The notes below the pieces were generated by a model. It ran no database searches and had not been told where the DNA came from. It saw only the letters and a program-made list of their open reading frames with translations. 44,742 nucleotides of DNA, taken from assembly GCA_009694725.1 (NCBI GenBank), contig SICV01000006.1, forward strand, positions 1 to 44,742, written 5' to 3'. Within the stretch, counting starts at the first letter, position 1. The number at the start of each line of letters is the position of its first letter. A program made the position numbers and the translations under genes. Shown here in pieces: positions 9,235 to 18,805 of this stretch. The DNA is from Candidatus Pacearchaeota archaeon. Lineage in GTDB: Archaea > Nanobdellota > Nanobdellia > Pacearchaeales > GW2011-AR1.

Positions 9235-9406
9235 CAGATACCTCACTAATTTTACTTTATAATCCTTTCTAAGTGATACATGAGAGAAAACGCCCGGACC
9301 GGTCCACAAAAATAGAATTCTATTTTTGGGAACTTCAACTTACAGTGAAGTTGTAGTAATCGAACCTGTTGCAGGGTCGAGTAGTGAGAGGTAAAACCTC
9401 TCAAGA

Positions 9407-9537
9407 CGCCCGGACCAGGAATCGAACCTGGGTATCCGTAAGGAAACGAGTTTTCTTGAGTGCATCGTCTGGGGTGATGCGTGAGGGGTTTCCCCTACGC
9501 TTTCGAGACTCGCGCAGTGCCATTGTGCCATCCGGGC
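9407..9537 (-). tRNA. tRNA-Ser(CGA) with 49-nt intron (about 9453-9501)
   Basis: GCCCGGA/TCCGGGC acceptor, G73, anticodon stem CGAGT/ACTCG, loop CTCGAA(A), long variable arm TTTCCTTACGGATAC, T-arm CCAGGTTCGATTCCTGG. Confidence 0.88.
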
Positions 9538-9612
9538 TTGGTTAGATGCGTTATTGGTAACTTTTAAACATTCTTTCCGAGTGTTTTTAATCTCTCGTTT
9601 CTTTGTATAGGT

Positions 9613-10704
9613 ATGCGACAACGGGTTCTTTCGGGTGTGCTTTTTTCTTTGTTGATCGCCAGTATCCTTTTATTTTTTCTCCTTCCTTCTCGCTCTGGAG
9701 TGCAGAACGAATCTGTGCAGATACCAGAAGGGATGGCGAGTGCGGTTTTTGCAGGGGGATGTTTCTGGTGTACTGAAGCAGACTTTGAGAAAGTATTTGG
9801 CGTTCAGGAAGTGATTTCAGGATATGCAGGAGGAAGTGAACCCTCTCCTACCTATGCGCAAGTATCTGCCGGAATTACTGGTCATCGAGAAGCAGTGTTA
9901 GTACTGTATGATCCCTCCATTGTGTCCTATCGAGAATTAGTTGATTATTTTTGGCGTCATATTGACCCTATGGATGAGGGGGGTTCCTTTGTTGATCGAG
10001 GAATGCAGTATACATCGGCTATTTGGTATCGTACGGAAGAGGAACTTCAGCAAGCGGAACACTCTCGTGCAGAACTTATACGCTTGGGCATTTTTACACA
10101 ACCGATTGTAACTCCTTTTCTTCCGTTCACTACATTTTATCTTGCCGAGGACTATCATCAAAATTATTCTCGTGTTAATGCTTTAAAATATCAGTATTAT
10201 CGTGCTCGTTCAGGGCGGGATGCTTTTTTGGAAGCAACGTGGGGAACGCCTTTTTCCGGTTCTTCTTTTGATGAGGTTACGTTACGGGAACGTCTGACGG
10301 CGATACAATATGCCGTAACTCAAGAAAATGCTACTGAACCTCCCTTCAAAAATATGTACTGGGATATGCATGACGCTGGATTGTATGTTGATGTTGTATC
10401 TGGGGAGCCCCTCTTCAGCTCTTTGGATAAATATGATTCAGGTACGGGTTGGCCGAGTTTTACTCGTCCGTTGGATGTACAGCATATAGAGAAAGTTCTA
10501 GATACTTCTTTATTTAGTACTCGTGTTGAAATACGGGGAAGAGTCAGTAATGCCCATTTAGGGCATCTGTTTTCAGATGGTCCGGCTTTGACCGGATTAC
10601 GTTATTGTATGAATTCTGCTTCTCTTCGGTTTGTTCCCCTCTCTGATTTTGAAGAAGAAGGATATGGGCAGTATCGTGGATTGTTCAATAGCTCTATAAA
10701 CTGA
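9613..10704 (+). CDS. msrAB: Exported methionine sulfoxide reductase MsrA-MsrB fusion
   Basis: Signal anchor; Msr[18 protein letters not shown]; Msr[13 protein letters not shown] and [24 protein letters not shown]. Confidence 0.95.
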   Translation: MRQRVLSGVLFSLLIASILLFFLLPSRSGVQNESVQIPEGMASAVFAGGCFWCTEADFEKVFGVQEVISGYAGGSEPSPTYAQVSAGITGHREAVLVLYDPSIVSYRELVDYFWRHIDPMDEGGSFVDRGMQYTSAIWYRTEEELQQAEHSRAELIRLGIFTQPIVTPFLPFTTFYLAEDYHQNYSRVNALKYQYYRARSGRDAFLEATWGTPFSGSSFDEVTLRERLTAIQYAVTQENATEPPFKNMYWDMHDAGLYVDVVSGEPLFSSLDKYDSGTGWPSFTRPLDVQHIEKVLDTSLFSTRVEIRGRVSNAHLGHLFSDGPALTGLRYCMNSASLRFVPLSDFEEEGYGQYRGLFNSSIN

Positions 10705-10721
10705 CTTTTTCTTCTCTTAGT

Positions 10722-11543
10722 ATGACACGCATTTCAGGTCCACCAGAAACACATAATCGTCATCGCATGCCTGTTGCGAAACAGGTGTTAGAAGTTATTC
10801 GCGTATCAGATATTGTTATTTTTGTGTTAGACGCACGAAATCCTCGTGCGACACGACAACCGTTGTTAGAACAAGAGGTTTTGGATCAAGGAAGACAGAT
10901 TGTGCATGTATTGAATAAAGCAGATTTGGTTGATTTACGCACGTATGATCCTGCGTTATTGGAAGGATTACACAATCCTATTTTTATGTCCTATGCGAAG
11001 AAGATTGGTATGGGTAAGTTAATGCTTAAATTGAAGATACTTGCAAAAAAAGCAAAGAAAGTGAATAACTTTGAACGTATTCATGTGGGTATTATTGGGT
11101 ATCCGAATGTGGGGAAGAGTAGCTTGGTTAATTTCTTGGCTCATCGACATGTAGCAATTGCTTCTGCTGAACGAGGATTGACCAAGGGAATGCAGAAGGT
11201 ACGTATTGGTCCAGGATTGTTATTATTAGATACGCCGGGGATTTTACAAGATACTGAAAAGAATCCGGATGATGTTGCGACGAAAGTACGACATTTGATG
11301 GTGGGTGCAGAGAGTTGGGATCGGTGTCGGGATCCGGATATGGTGGTGCATCGGTTGTATCAAAAACATCGGAAAGCGTTTGAAACATTTTATTCATGCA
11401 CGACTGACGATGGGGACACAGAAGTGTTGTTTGAACAACTGGGACAGCGGTGGAAGATGTTGAAACAGAAAGGGCAGGTTGATGAAGTGAGGGTTGCGCG
11501 ACATCTCTTGCGAGATTGGCAAGAAGGGAAGATTAAGGTTTAA
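10722..11543 (+). CDS. Circularly permuted GTPase, YlqF/RbgA-NOG2 type
   Basis: G4 NKADL precedes G1 GYPNVGKSSLVN and G3 DTPG. Confidence 0.9.
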   Translation: MTRISGPPETHNRHRMPVAKQVLEVIRVSDIVIFVLDARNPRATRQPLLEQEVLDQGRQIVHVLNKADLVDLRTYDPALLEGLHNPIFMSYAKKIGMGKLMLKLKILAKKAKKVNNFERIHVGIIGYPNVGKSSLVNFLAHRHVAIASAERGLTKGMQKVRIGPGLLLLDTPGILQDTEKNPDDVATKVRHLMVGAESWDRCRDPDMVVHRLYQKHRKAFETFYSCTTDDGDTEVLFEQLGQRWKMLKQKGQVDEVRVARHLLRDWQEGKIKV

Positions 11544-11767
11544 CCGAGTCGCGTGAATCTCGGTACGCGTTTACCTTTATGTTCTACTGAACTGAGGAAT
11601 TCATCTAATGATTGTGTCCAGATGGGATTTTCTCCATATGTTGGGTCAGTATAGTTGCCTTGATAGATGACCACTTGTTCTGCTGTTCGACGATCCCTCC
11701 CTAAGCAGAGTATTGTGTACTCGTTACCTTCATAATGCAGATACCGATGCCCTACTTCTGCGCTCAT
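11540..11767 (-). CDS. DUF1653-like small protein
   Basis: HRYLHYEGNEYTILCLGRDRRTAEQVVIYQGNY...PRF; ATGA overlap with cysS. Confidence 0.7.
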   Translation of the reverse strand: MSAEVGHRYLHYEGNEYTILCLGRDRRTAEQVVIYQGNYTDPTYGENPIWTQSLDEFLSSVEHKGKRVPRFTRLG

Positions 11768-13131
11768 ATTTTTTCCACCTTGGGCCCTTGGGAGGTATCC
11801 GTGAGAATGAAGCCTGCTTCTTTGATTCTCGTGCGGAGAATATCTGCTTCGGCCCATTGTTTGGTTGCTCGTGCTTCTTCTCGGGCTTGGACAAGTGCTT
11901 GCACTGCTTTTGGTACGGTTACTTTTTCTTCTTTCATATTTTTTACTTCAAGACCGAGAACTTCATCAAAGTGTTCGAGGAGGGCGAGACGTTTTTGCGA
12001 GTTGAATGAGATATCATCGAGCGTTTTGAGGAATACTTGTAAGGCTGCAGGGATGTTGATGTCGTTTTGGAGGGTGCTGGTGAATTGTGTTTGATAGTCT
12101 TTTGTTTTGTCTGCGCCTTTATGTGTGGTTGCTTTGAGTTCGATAATCTTTCGTTTCACGCGTTCATAGGCTTGCTTAGCTGCCTCAAGGTTTTCGAATG
12201 AGAATTGTAAGGAAGAACGATAGTGTGTTTGTAAACAGAGATAGCGATAGTGTGCCGGGAGGTATCCTTGTGTGATGAGTTCAGGAAGGGTGTGGATGTT
12301 GCCGAGGGATTTGGACATTTTTCCTTCTTTCATGGTGAGGAATCCCCCATGGAGCCAATAGTGTACGAATTTTTTACCTGTTGCTGCTTCTGACTGAGCA
12401 ATTTCATTGGTATGGTGCGGGAAAAGAAGGTCGATGGCCCCGGTATGGATATCGAATGAAGTGCCGAGGAGTTTCATAGACATTGCCGAGCACTCAATGT
12501 GCCAGCCCGGGCGACCCGGGCCAAAAGCAGCTGGCCAGACAACGTCTCCATCCTCAGGCATGTGAAACTTCCAGAGCGCGAAGTCATGCGCATGTTGTTT
12601 ATCGTACTCATCCCCTTTGATTCGTTCTTGTGACTTTTTTTGTTTATCAAGGTTGGCAAGTTTTCCATAGTTTTTTGATTTGGCGATTGAGAAATAAATG
12701 CCGTCTTGCGCTTTATAGGCATATTTTTTCTTTATGAGGGTTTCAATCAGAGTGATCATTTCGGGAATGTATTCGGTAGCACGTGTGATATGCGTAGGGT
12801 GAAGAATGTTGAGTGCAGTAAGGTCGGCGAGAAAGAGGTCTTCGTATTTCCGTGTTAAGGCTCGGAGGGGAATACCTTGCGCTTGACTTGCCTTGATTGT
12901 TTTATCATCTACATCTGTCATGTTCATAACCTGCGTTACGGTATAGCCGAGGTACTGAAGGGAGCGTTTGAGGACATCATTGAAGAGATAGGTGCGAAGG
13001 TTGCCGAGATGTGCTTGATTGTAGACGGTCGGGCCACAGGAATAGAGCGAGACTTTTCCTTTTTTCAATGGCTTAAATGGTTCTTCTGTTCGTGAGAGGG
13101 AATTGTAGAGCGTGAGCACATGCTTTGCCAT
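11764..13131 (-). CDS. cysS: Cysteinyl-tRNA synthetase
   Basis: SLYSCGPTVYNQAHLGNLRTYLFNDVLKR; KMSKSLGN. Confidence 0.96.
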   Translation of the reverse strand: MAKHVLTLYNSLSRTEEPFKPLKKGKVSLYSCGPTVYNQAHLGNLRTYLFNDVLKRSLQYLGYTVTQVMNMTDVDDKTIKASQAQGIPLRALTRKYEDLFLADLTALNILHPTHITRATEYIPEMITLIETLIKKKYAYKAQDGIYFSIAKSKNYGKLANLDKQKKSQERIKGDEYDKQHAHDFALWKFHMPEDGDVVWPAAFGPGRPGWHIECSAMSMKLLGTSFDIHTGAIDLLFPHHTNEIAQSEAATGKKFVHYWLHGGFLTMKEGKMSKSLGNIHTLPELITQGYLPAHYRYLCLQTHYRSSLQFSFENLEAAKQAYERVKRKIIELKATTHKGADKTKDYQTQFTSTLQNDINIPAALQVFLKTLDDISFNSQKRLALLEHFDEVLGLEVKNMKEEKVTVPKAVQALVQAREEARATKQWAEADILRTRIKEAGFILTDTSQGPKVEKI

Positions 13132-13200
13132 ATGTCTTCTTGGTTTTGTTCTCTTTAAGGGTTTCGGCAGACTTACAAGCTAGGATTTTTGGGTATTTCT

Positions 13201-13427
13201 ATGGAACAAGATGCACTTGTGCGTTGGTATACGCGTAGCCCTTTGGCAAAAAATCGTTGGTAGAAAGTATGCGCTTACAGATAGCTTTGCGTGCGCATGA
13301 AGAGGGTTTGACGTCGGAAGCATTCAAGTAAGAACTTGTAAGACGGAATGGGGATAGTTTTGTATATTTTTGTGATAACGAATCATACATTGCTCCGTCT
13401 TCTTGTTGGTTACAGCAACCCCAGTAG
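13201..13427 (+). pseudogene. Small gene with apparent frameshift and in-frame stop
   Basis: MEQDALVRWYTRSPLAKNRW* then, in another frame, VESMRLQIALRAHEEGLTSEAFK*ELVRRNGDSFVYFCDNESYIAPSSCWLQQPQ*; one extra A in the A6 run joins the first two parts. Confidence 0.35.
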
Positions 13428-13511
13428 GTTTAAATAGCGTCATTTCCGCATTTGTGTATTGGATACGTGGGAACGCCTTGACTTGTTCTCGTGTGGCATT
13501 ACCCCGAAAAA

Positions 13512-14912
13512 ATGGAATTATTTATAAAACTTGGACTCTCACCTACCTTGTGTAAGGCTCTGGCGGATGCCAAATTCACCGAACCTACTCCTATTCAAGC
13601 AGGAACGATTCCGTTAGGATTAGCGGGTAAAGATGTGTTGGGTGGTGCTTCAACTGGTTCGGGAAAGACGTTAGCGTTTGGTGCCCCTATTATTGAAAAA
13701 ATTACTCCTGGTGCGGGTGTGCAAGCGTTGATTATGGTCCCTACTCGTGAATTAGCTGAACAAGTGTCTCAGGAATTGCGGAAATTCAGTCGGTATTTTG
13801 ATATTGTGACTGAAGCAGTGTATGGTGGGGTTGGTATTGAACCCCAAATGCGTCGTCTTCGTCATGCAGAGATTGTGGTGGGAACTCCCGGACGATTATT
13901 GGATCATCTTGAACGTCGAACGCTTAATTTGAGTATGGTTCGTTTCTTAGTTTTGGATGAAGCAGATAGAATGTTGGATATGGGATTCGTGGATGACGTT
14001 ACTTCTATTATTGAACATTGTCCGAAAGAACGTCAGACGTTTTTGTTCTCGGCTACCCTTTCTTCAGACATTAATCAAATTGCCAAGCGCTATATGAAAC
14101 ATCCGGAACAAGTAGCTATTGATAGTTATGTTGACCCGAGTAAATTGAAACAGATCTTTTATGATGTACCCAAGGAATTGAAATTCTCATTATTGTTCCA
14201 TTTGTTACAACACGAACACCCGGGATTAATTATGGTATTTTGTAATACTCAACGCAATACTGATTTTGTTGCGAACCAATTGTCTGCACAAGGCATTGAT
14301 GCAACGGCGATTCATGGTGGGCTTTCGCAAAATCAACGTACGCGAGTTATGGAACATTTCAAATCGAATAAAGTGTCCGTGTTAGTCTGTACGGATGTTG
14401 CCGGACGAGGATTAGATGTGAAAGGTGTGAGTCATGTGTATAATTATGATATTCCGAATGCTGCAAAAGATTATGTACATCGTGTGGGACGAACTGCTCG
14501 TGCAGGTGCAGATGGTATTGCGATTAATGTTGTCTCCGTGTATGATTACGATAATTTCCGTGAAGTCTTGAAGCATGCGGATATGAATATCGAACAAGTG
14601 GCACTTCCTGAGTTTGCTCGTGTTTCTATTGCCCCTACGGAACATGATCGTCGGTTTGGTCGCTCAGGTGCTGGAGGGTATAGTCGTGGTGGTTCTCGTG
14701 GTGGAAGCTTTGGTCGAGGGGGTTCTCGTGGAGGGGATCGCAGAGCGGGCAGTTCACGTGATGTGCGAAGAAGTTTCAGAAGTGGTTCTCGAAGTAGTGG
14801 GAGAAGTTATGGGGGCAGTTCAGGCTCTCGTGGTGGCGGATCCCGGGGTCGTTCGAGTGATGGGGAACGAAGTTCTTCAGGATATTCACAACAGTCGAGT
14901 TATCGGGCTTAA
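13512..14912 (+). CDS. DEAD-box RNA helicase with Gly/Ser/Arg-rich tail
   Basis: ASTGSGKT, PTRELAEQ, VLDEADRMLDMGF, SAT, HRVGRTARAG; tail GRSGAGGYSRGGSRGGSFGRGGSRGGDRR. Confidence 0.95.
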   Translation: MELFIKLGLSPTLCKALADAKFTEPTPIQAGTIPLGLAGKDVLGGASTGSGKTLAFGAPIIEKITPGAGVQALIMVPTRELAEQVSQELRKFSRYFDIVTEAVYGGVGIEPQMRRLRHAEIVVGTPGRLLDHLERRTLNLSMVRFLVLDEADRMLDMGFVDDVTSIIEHCPKERQTFLFSATLSSDINQIAKRYMKHPEQVAIDSYVDPSKLKQIFYDVPKELKFSLLFHLLQHEHPGLIMVFCNTQRNTDFVANQLSAQGIDATAIHGGLSQNQRTRVMEHFKSNKVSVLVCTDVAGRGLDVKGVSHVYNYDIPNAAKDYVHRVGRTARAGADGIAINVVSVYDYDNFREVLKHADMNIEQVALPEFARVSIAPTEHDRRFGRSGAGGYSRGGSRGGSFGRGGSRGGDRRAGSSRDVRRSFRSGSRSSGRSYGGSSGSRGGGSRGRSSDGERSSSGYSQQSSYRA

Positions 14913-14987
14913 CGCTTTAGTCTTATTTTTCTTGTTAGGTATCTGATGTTCCTCTTTGTTTTATCTTCAAGGAATTTTTTATCATTT

Positions 14988-15932
14988 CTATTCTAGTTTT
15001 TGTATGAATATTTCAAGCTCTGCAAATGTTTTACAGGCGTGGAGGGCTTGTCTCTTTTGTGCGGCTTGAGGGAAGTCGGAGAGGAATGAGCCGGCGACTT
15101 GTTTGATACGGTGGAAGTCTTGGAAGTTGTACTGTTTACAATACGCAATGTATTTGGCGAGGTATGGGCGGTTGCGCGCAAAGTCTTTTTTCAGGATTGT
15201 GCCGTCCTTTGCGTAGGTGATGCAGCGGACGAAGAGATCGGGGTCGCCCATCGCTGCGCGTGCGATCATGACGCCATCACAGAGCGTGAGCATTTGTTTG
15301 GCACGTTCAGGAGAAGTGACGTCTCCGTTGCCGATGACGGGGATTTTGAGGGCTTGTTTTATTTTTGGAATCCAGGACCAGTCTGCAGGCGTTTTGTTTG
15401 AGTGGGTTGCAAGACGACAATGTACAGTGATGGCTTGTGCTCCTGCTTTTTCTACGGCTTGAGCAACTTCTAAGGCGTTGTATTCTTTGAAGCCCAGACG
15501 TATCTTGACAGTGGTGGTGATCCCGGCTTTGGTGAGGAGTTTTACTATCGAAGCGATCTTCTTCGGATTGGTCAGAAGATAACTGCCTGCTTTATTTCCG
15601 GTGATTCTGATGCTCGGGCAGCCGCAATTAAGATCGACGATATCATAGGTCTTGAGAATCGGGAGTGCTTTCTTGAATTCGGCGAGCGTGTTGCCCGTTA
15701 CTTGGATTATCTTGAGATCTTCTTGGGGTGAAGTCTCCATAAGTTTCTTCGTTGGTGCGTTTTCATGCGTGATGGCATCCACATAGAGCATCTCGGTGCA
15801 GGTGTAGCCTGCGCCTGCTTCTTGGCAGATGAGACGATAGGGGAGATCGGTGACATCGACCATAGGGGCACAGAAGAGTCGATTCTTGAGTGTGTGGGGG
15901 CCTATCTTGAGTGGTTCGAGGAGAGAGGACAT
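14988..15932 (-). CDS. tRNA-dihydrouridine synthase
   Basis: NRLFCAPMVDVTDLPYR, DLNCGCPSIRITGNKAGSYLL, TVKIRLGF, IGNGDV. Confidence 0.93.
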   Translation of the reverse strand: MSSLLEPLKIGPHTLKNRLFCAPMVDVTDLPYRLICQEAGAGYTCTEMLYVDAITHENAPTKKLMETSPQEDLKIIQVTGNTLAEFKKALPILKTYDIVDLNCGCPSIRITGNKAGSYLLTNPKKIASIVKLLTKAGITTTVKIRLGFKEYNALEVAQAVEKAGAQAITVHCRLATHSNKTPADWSWIPKIKQALKIPVIGNGDVTSPERAKQMLTLCDGVMIARAAMGDPDLFVRCITYAKDGTILKKDFARNRPYLAKYIAYCKQYNFQDFHRIKQVAGSFLSDFPQAAQKRQALHACKTFAELEIFIQKLE

Positions 15933-16027
15933 ACGTGGTTCTATTATTTTTGCCTTTTAAGCGTACTGTTATCTGATGTCTGTTCACTATACTCAAGATT
16001 ATTAACCTCTCTTGTTCTTCCTTTTTC

Positions 16028-16288
16028 ATGGAAAAAGATATTGATCGGATTCAGAAGAACCGCGATACGGAGATTGTGATTCGGATTGATGACTTTGGAG
16101 GGAAACCAGGGGTGACGATACGTGAATTTGTGAAATCACCGGCATATACTGGTTTTACGAAAGCAGGATTACGAATTCCGGGTGCGAAGTGGGAATTGTT
16201 TATGCGTTCGTTGTCGAGTATTGATGCTGCAGAGCTTCGTGTGCCGGATGGTTTAGAGCCGGGGAAAGATGCTCCCGGTTCTCGCTGA
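16028..16288 (+). CDS. PC4/Sub1-like transcriptional coactivator protein
   Basis: IRIDDFGGKPGVTIREFVKSPAYTGFTKAGLRIPGAKWELFMRSL. Confidence 0.75.
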   Translation: MEKDIDRIQKNRDTEIVIRIDDFGGKPGVTIREFVKSPAYTGFTKAGLRIPGAKWELFMRSLSSIDAAELRVPDGLEPGKDAPGSR

Positions 16289-16295
16289 AGACAGA

Positions 16296-16715
16296 TCAGG
16301 GATGTAGATCTTCACGTACTGAATCATGTTTCAACTTAAACGGGCGTATATTCATTCCTTCGGTGAGTGCTTGTTCCAACCCACATAGATACGCCATCCG
16401 CTTTTGTCCTTCATCGTCTGCTAAGATAAGGTATATTTCATTTGCAGTCACAAGTGATTGGGTAATATGTTCCCGATGTCTGTGCGCATATAACAACGGT
16501 GCGTTCTTTGGACGTGTGCAGGACGTCCCAAACTTGACGTCATAGATAATGCTTGTTCTTTGGAGTTTTCCTTGTGCATTGGTTCGTATTGCTTCACTCT
16601 CATCCAATAGTGCTTGTTTGACAAGCTGAGTGAGACGACGGTAATGTGCCGGGCTGTTAGACATTTCAATCTGTAAATCTCCTACTGCGTTTCCAAATGA
16701 TTCACGTACACTCAT
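16296..16715 (-). CDS. Hypothetical protein
   Basis: Long ORF with native-like codons; no family recognised. Confidence 0.55.
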   Translation of the reverse strand: MSVRESFGNAVGDLQIEMSNSPAHYRRLTQLVKQALLDESEAIRTNAQGKLQRTSIIYDVKFGTSCTRPKNAPLLYAHRHREHITQSLVTANEIYLILADDEGQKRMAYLCGLEQALTEGMNIRPFKLKHDSVREDLHP

Positions 16716-16783
16716 GGTTTATTTTGAAATAAAGAGGGGTTTAAAAAGAGAGTGGCATTCACCAGCGTGGATGGCTTGGAACA

Positions 16784-18493
16784 ATGACCTTACGACAACC
16801 AATAGTAACTGTATGCGGACACGTGGATCATGGCAAGACCAGTTTACTGGATTGCTTTCGTGGTTCGGGTGTTCAAGCAACTGAAGCGGGGGGCATTACC
16901 CAACGTATTAGTTTTACCAAGTATCCACAAGAACAGTTATTAAAATCCTGTCCGTTGATTCAGAAGGCTGGCATTACGTTGGATATTCCTGGATTCTTAT
17001 TTATTGATACCCCGGGGCATGCCGCGTTTACGAACCTTCGTAAGCGTGGAGGGGCGTTGGCAGATTTAGCGATTGTGGTGGTGAGTATTAAAGAAGGGAT
17101 TAAACCTCAGACGGCTGAGGTGTTGCAATTACTTAAAACGCATAAGACCCCGTTTGTAATTGCTTTAAATAAAGTCGATACGATTTCTGGGTGGAAGCCA
17201 CATCCTTTGGTGCGTGAAAGTGTGGATGTGCAGGCAATTCATGTACGGCAAGAATATGATATTTGTTTGTTACAGTTTCAAGCATCGTTGGAAGAGCACG
17301 GATTTATGTCTGCCCCGTATTGGGAAGTAAGCGATTTTACGAAACATGTCGCGTTGGTCCCCTGTTCTGCTCGGACGAAGGAAGGGATCTCTGAATTATT
17401 ATTTGTACTTGCAGGTCTTTGTCAGAAATTCTTGAAGGAACGATTGACATTGAACGAAGCTGCGAAAGGAGTTATTTTAGAAGTGAAGAAAAATAAAAAT
17501 CAAGAATGGGCTGAAGCGATTTTGTATGATGGGACGTTGGATGAGGGGGATGAAGTGGTGATTGCGAGTTTTGGAGAACCGATTGTTGCGAAAGTACGGA
17601 CGATTGCTGAAATTGTGCCGTTATCCCATCATTATCGGACTGCTTCAAGCATTACTGCTGCTACCGGCGCTAAAGTACAGTTTACCGCCTCTGCTGCAAT
17701 TCTTCCTGGGATGCCATTTCAAGAAGTGAAGGGAGATATGCAGGAAATTGTTGCAGGTTTTAAGAAAGAAGTAGGAGGGATTATGGCGCTTGATTCGTTG
17801 GGAATCATTGCTAAAGCTGATTCGTTGGGAAGCTTGGAAGCATTGTTAGTGTTGTTACGACAAGAACGTATTCAGGTGTTGCATGCAGGTATTGGTTTGA
17901 TTGGCAAGGGGGATTGTGCCCAAGCGAAGGCCAATCTTGAAAGGGCACCCGATAATGCAGTGATAGTTGGATTTAATGTGGGGCTTGAGAGTGATGTGGT
18001 TGTACCTTCTGGAGTGAAAGTTATTACGCATGAAGTAGTGTATAAACTGATTGAAGATGTAGCGAAGTGGCGGAAGGAACGTCAAGATGCATTGCTGAAA
18101 GAACGGTTATTGGGATTGGCTACGATTTGTAAAGTTGAAATTTTATCTCAGCACGTCTTTCGTAATAGTAATCCTGCGATCTTCGGCGTGCGGGTGGTGG
18201 GGGGTATTTTGAAAGAGGGTATTCATCTTATTGATGTACAAGGGAATGAAATGGGGCGTGTAAAGGGTGTGCAACATGAAAAGAAGGCAGTCAAAGAAGC
18301 CAGGGAAGGAAATGAAGTTGCGTTGTCGTTATCAGGAGCTAATTTTGAACGGCAACTTGCAGGGAAACAGTATTTATATGCCTCTCTCTTGCCAGGGCAC
18401 GTGAAGGCATTGAAGAAGGCAAAGGATTTACTGTCTGCATCTGAATTGCAAGTGGTGCAGGAAGTTATGCAGATATTGGGATTGAGTGTGTAA
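16784..18493 (+). CDS. infB: Translation initiation factor aIF5B/IF-2
   Basis: PIVTVCGHVDHGKTSLLDCFRGSGVQATEAGGITQRI; DTPGHAAF; NKVD. Confidence 0.96.
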   Translation: MTLRQPIVTVCGHVDHGKTSLLDCFRGSGVQATEAGGITQRISFTKYPQEQLLKSCPLIQKAGITLDIPGFLFIDTPGHAAFTNLRKRGGALADLAIVVVSIKEGIKPQTAEVLQLLKTHKTPFVIALNKVDTISGWKPHPLVRESVDVQAIHVRQEYDICLLQFQASLEEHGFMSAPYWEVSDFTKHVALVPCSARTKEGISELLFVLAGLCQKFLKERLTLNEAAKGVILEVKKNKNQEWAEAILYDGTLDEGDEVVIASFGEPIVAKVRTIAEIVPLSHHYRTASSITAATGAKVQFTASAAILPGMPFQEVKGDMQEIVAGFKKEVGGIMALDSLGIIAKADSLGSLEALLVLLRQERIQVLHAGIGLIGKGDCAQAKANLERAPDNAVIVGFNVGLESDVVVPSGVKVITHEVVYKLIEDVAKWRKERQDALLKERLLGLATICKVEILSQHVFRNSNPAIFGVRVVGGILKEGIHLIDVQGNEMGRVKGVQHEKKAVKEAREGNEVALSLSGANFERQLAGKQYLYASLLPGHVKALKKAKDLLSASELQVVQEVMQILGLSV

Positions 18494-18754
18494 TTAATTG
18501 CGTCTAGGGATTGTTTGTTCGTAGTTGATGGGTGTTGGCGCTTGTTTGATTGCTCGGTTTAGTTCATAGGCAAATGCGAAAGGCATGGCAATGATGATAC
18601 CGAGATAGAGATGATCTGTGGCACTTCTGAGTAATTCCATTTGATGATCACGATCTTTTAGTTTTTGATACTGATTATTGACTGGTTCAGCAAAGGCGTT
18701 CCAACTGGTATTCAGCATCTTTGCAAGATTCTCTGTGAATTCTCGGTTATTCAT
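18494..18754 (-). CDS. Hypothetical protein with one TM segment
   Basis: MNNREFTENLAKMLNTSWNAF...; start trimmed from 18922 because the longer ORF runs antisense through rps6e. Confidence 0.6.
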   Translation of the reverse strand: MNNREFTENLAKMLNTSWNAFAEPVNNQYQKLKDRDHQMELLRSATDHLYLGIIIAMPFAFAYELNRAIKQAPTPINYEQTIPRRN

Positions 18755-18774
18755 ACTGCAGGGGTCAGGAATAG

Positions 18775-18784
18775 CTTTAAAAAG
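18775..18784. promoter_or_regulatory. Shared TATA-like element CTTTAAAAAG between divergent leaderless genes
   Basis: Centre lies ~25-27 nt from both ATG 18754 (minus) and ATG 18806 (plus). Confidence 0.55.
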
Positions 18785-18805
18785 GCTTTGGGATAGGATG
18801 ATTTT

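Noticed and set aside
9340-9621. 93-aa minus-strand ORF
   Set aside because: It runs straight through tRNA-Ser and its intron; translation of a tRNA gene, not a protein.
14614-14946. 110-aa ORF in the +1 frame of the DEAD-box gene tail
   Set aside because: Shadow of the Gly/Arg-rich repeat DNA; the main frame has the expected RGG-type tail.
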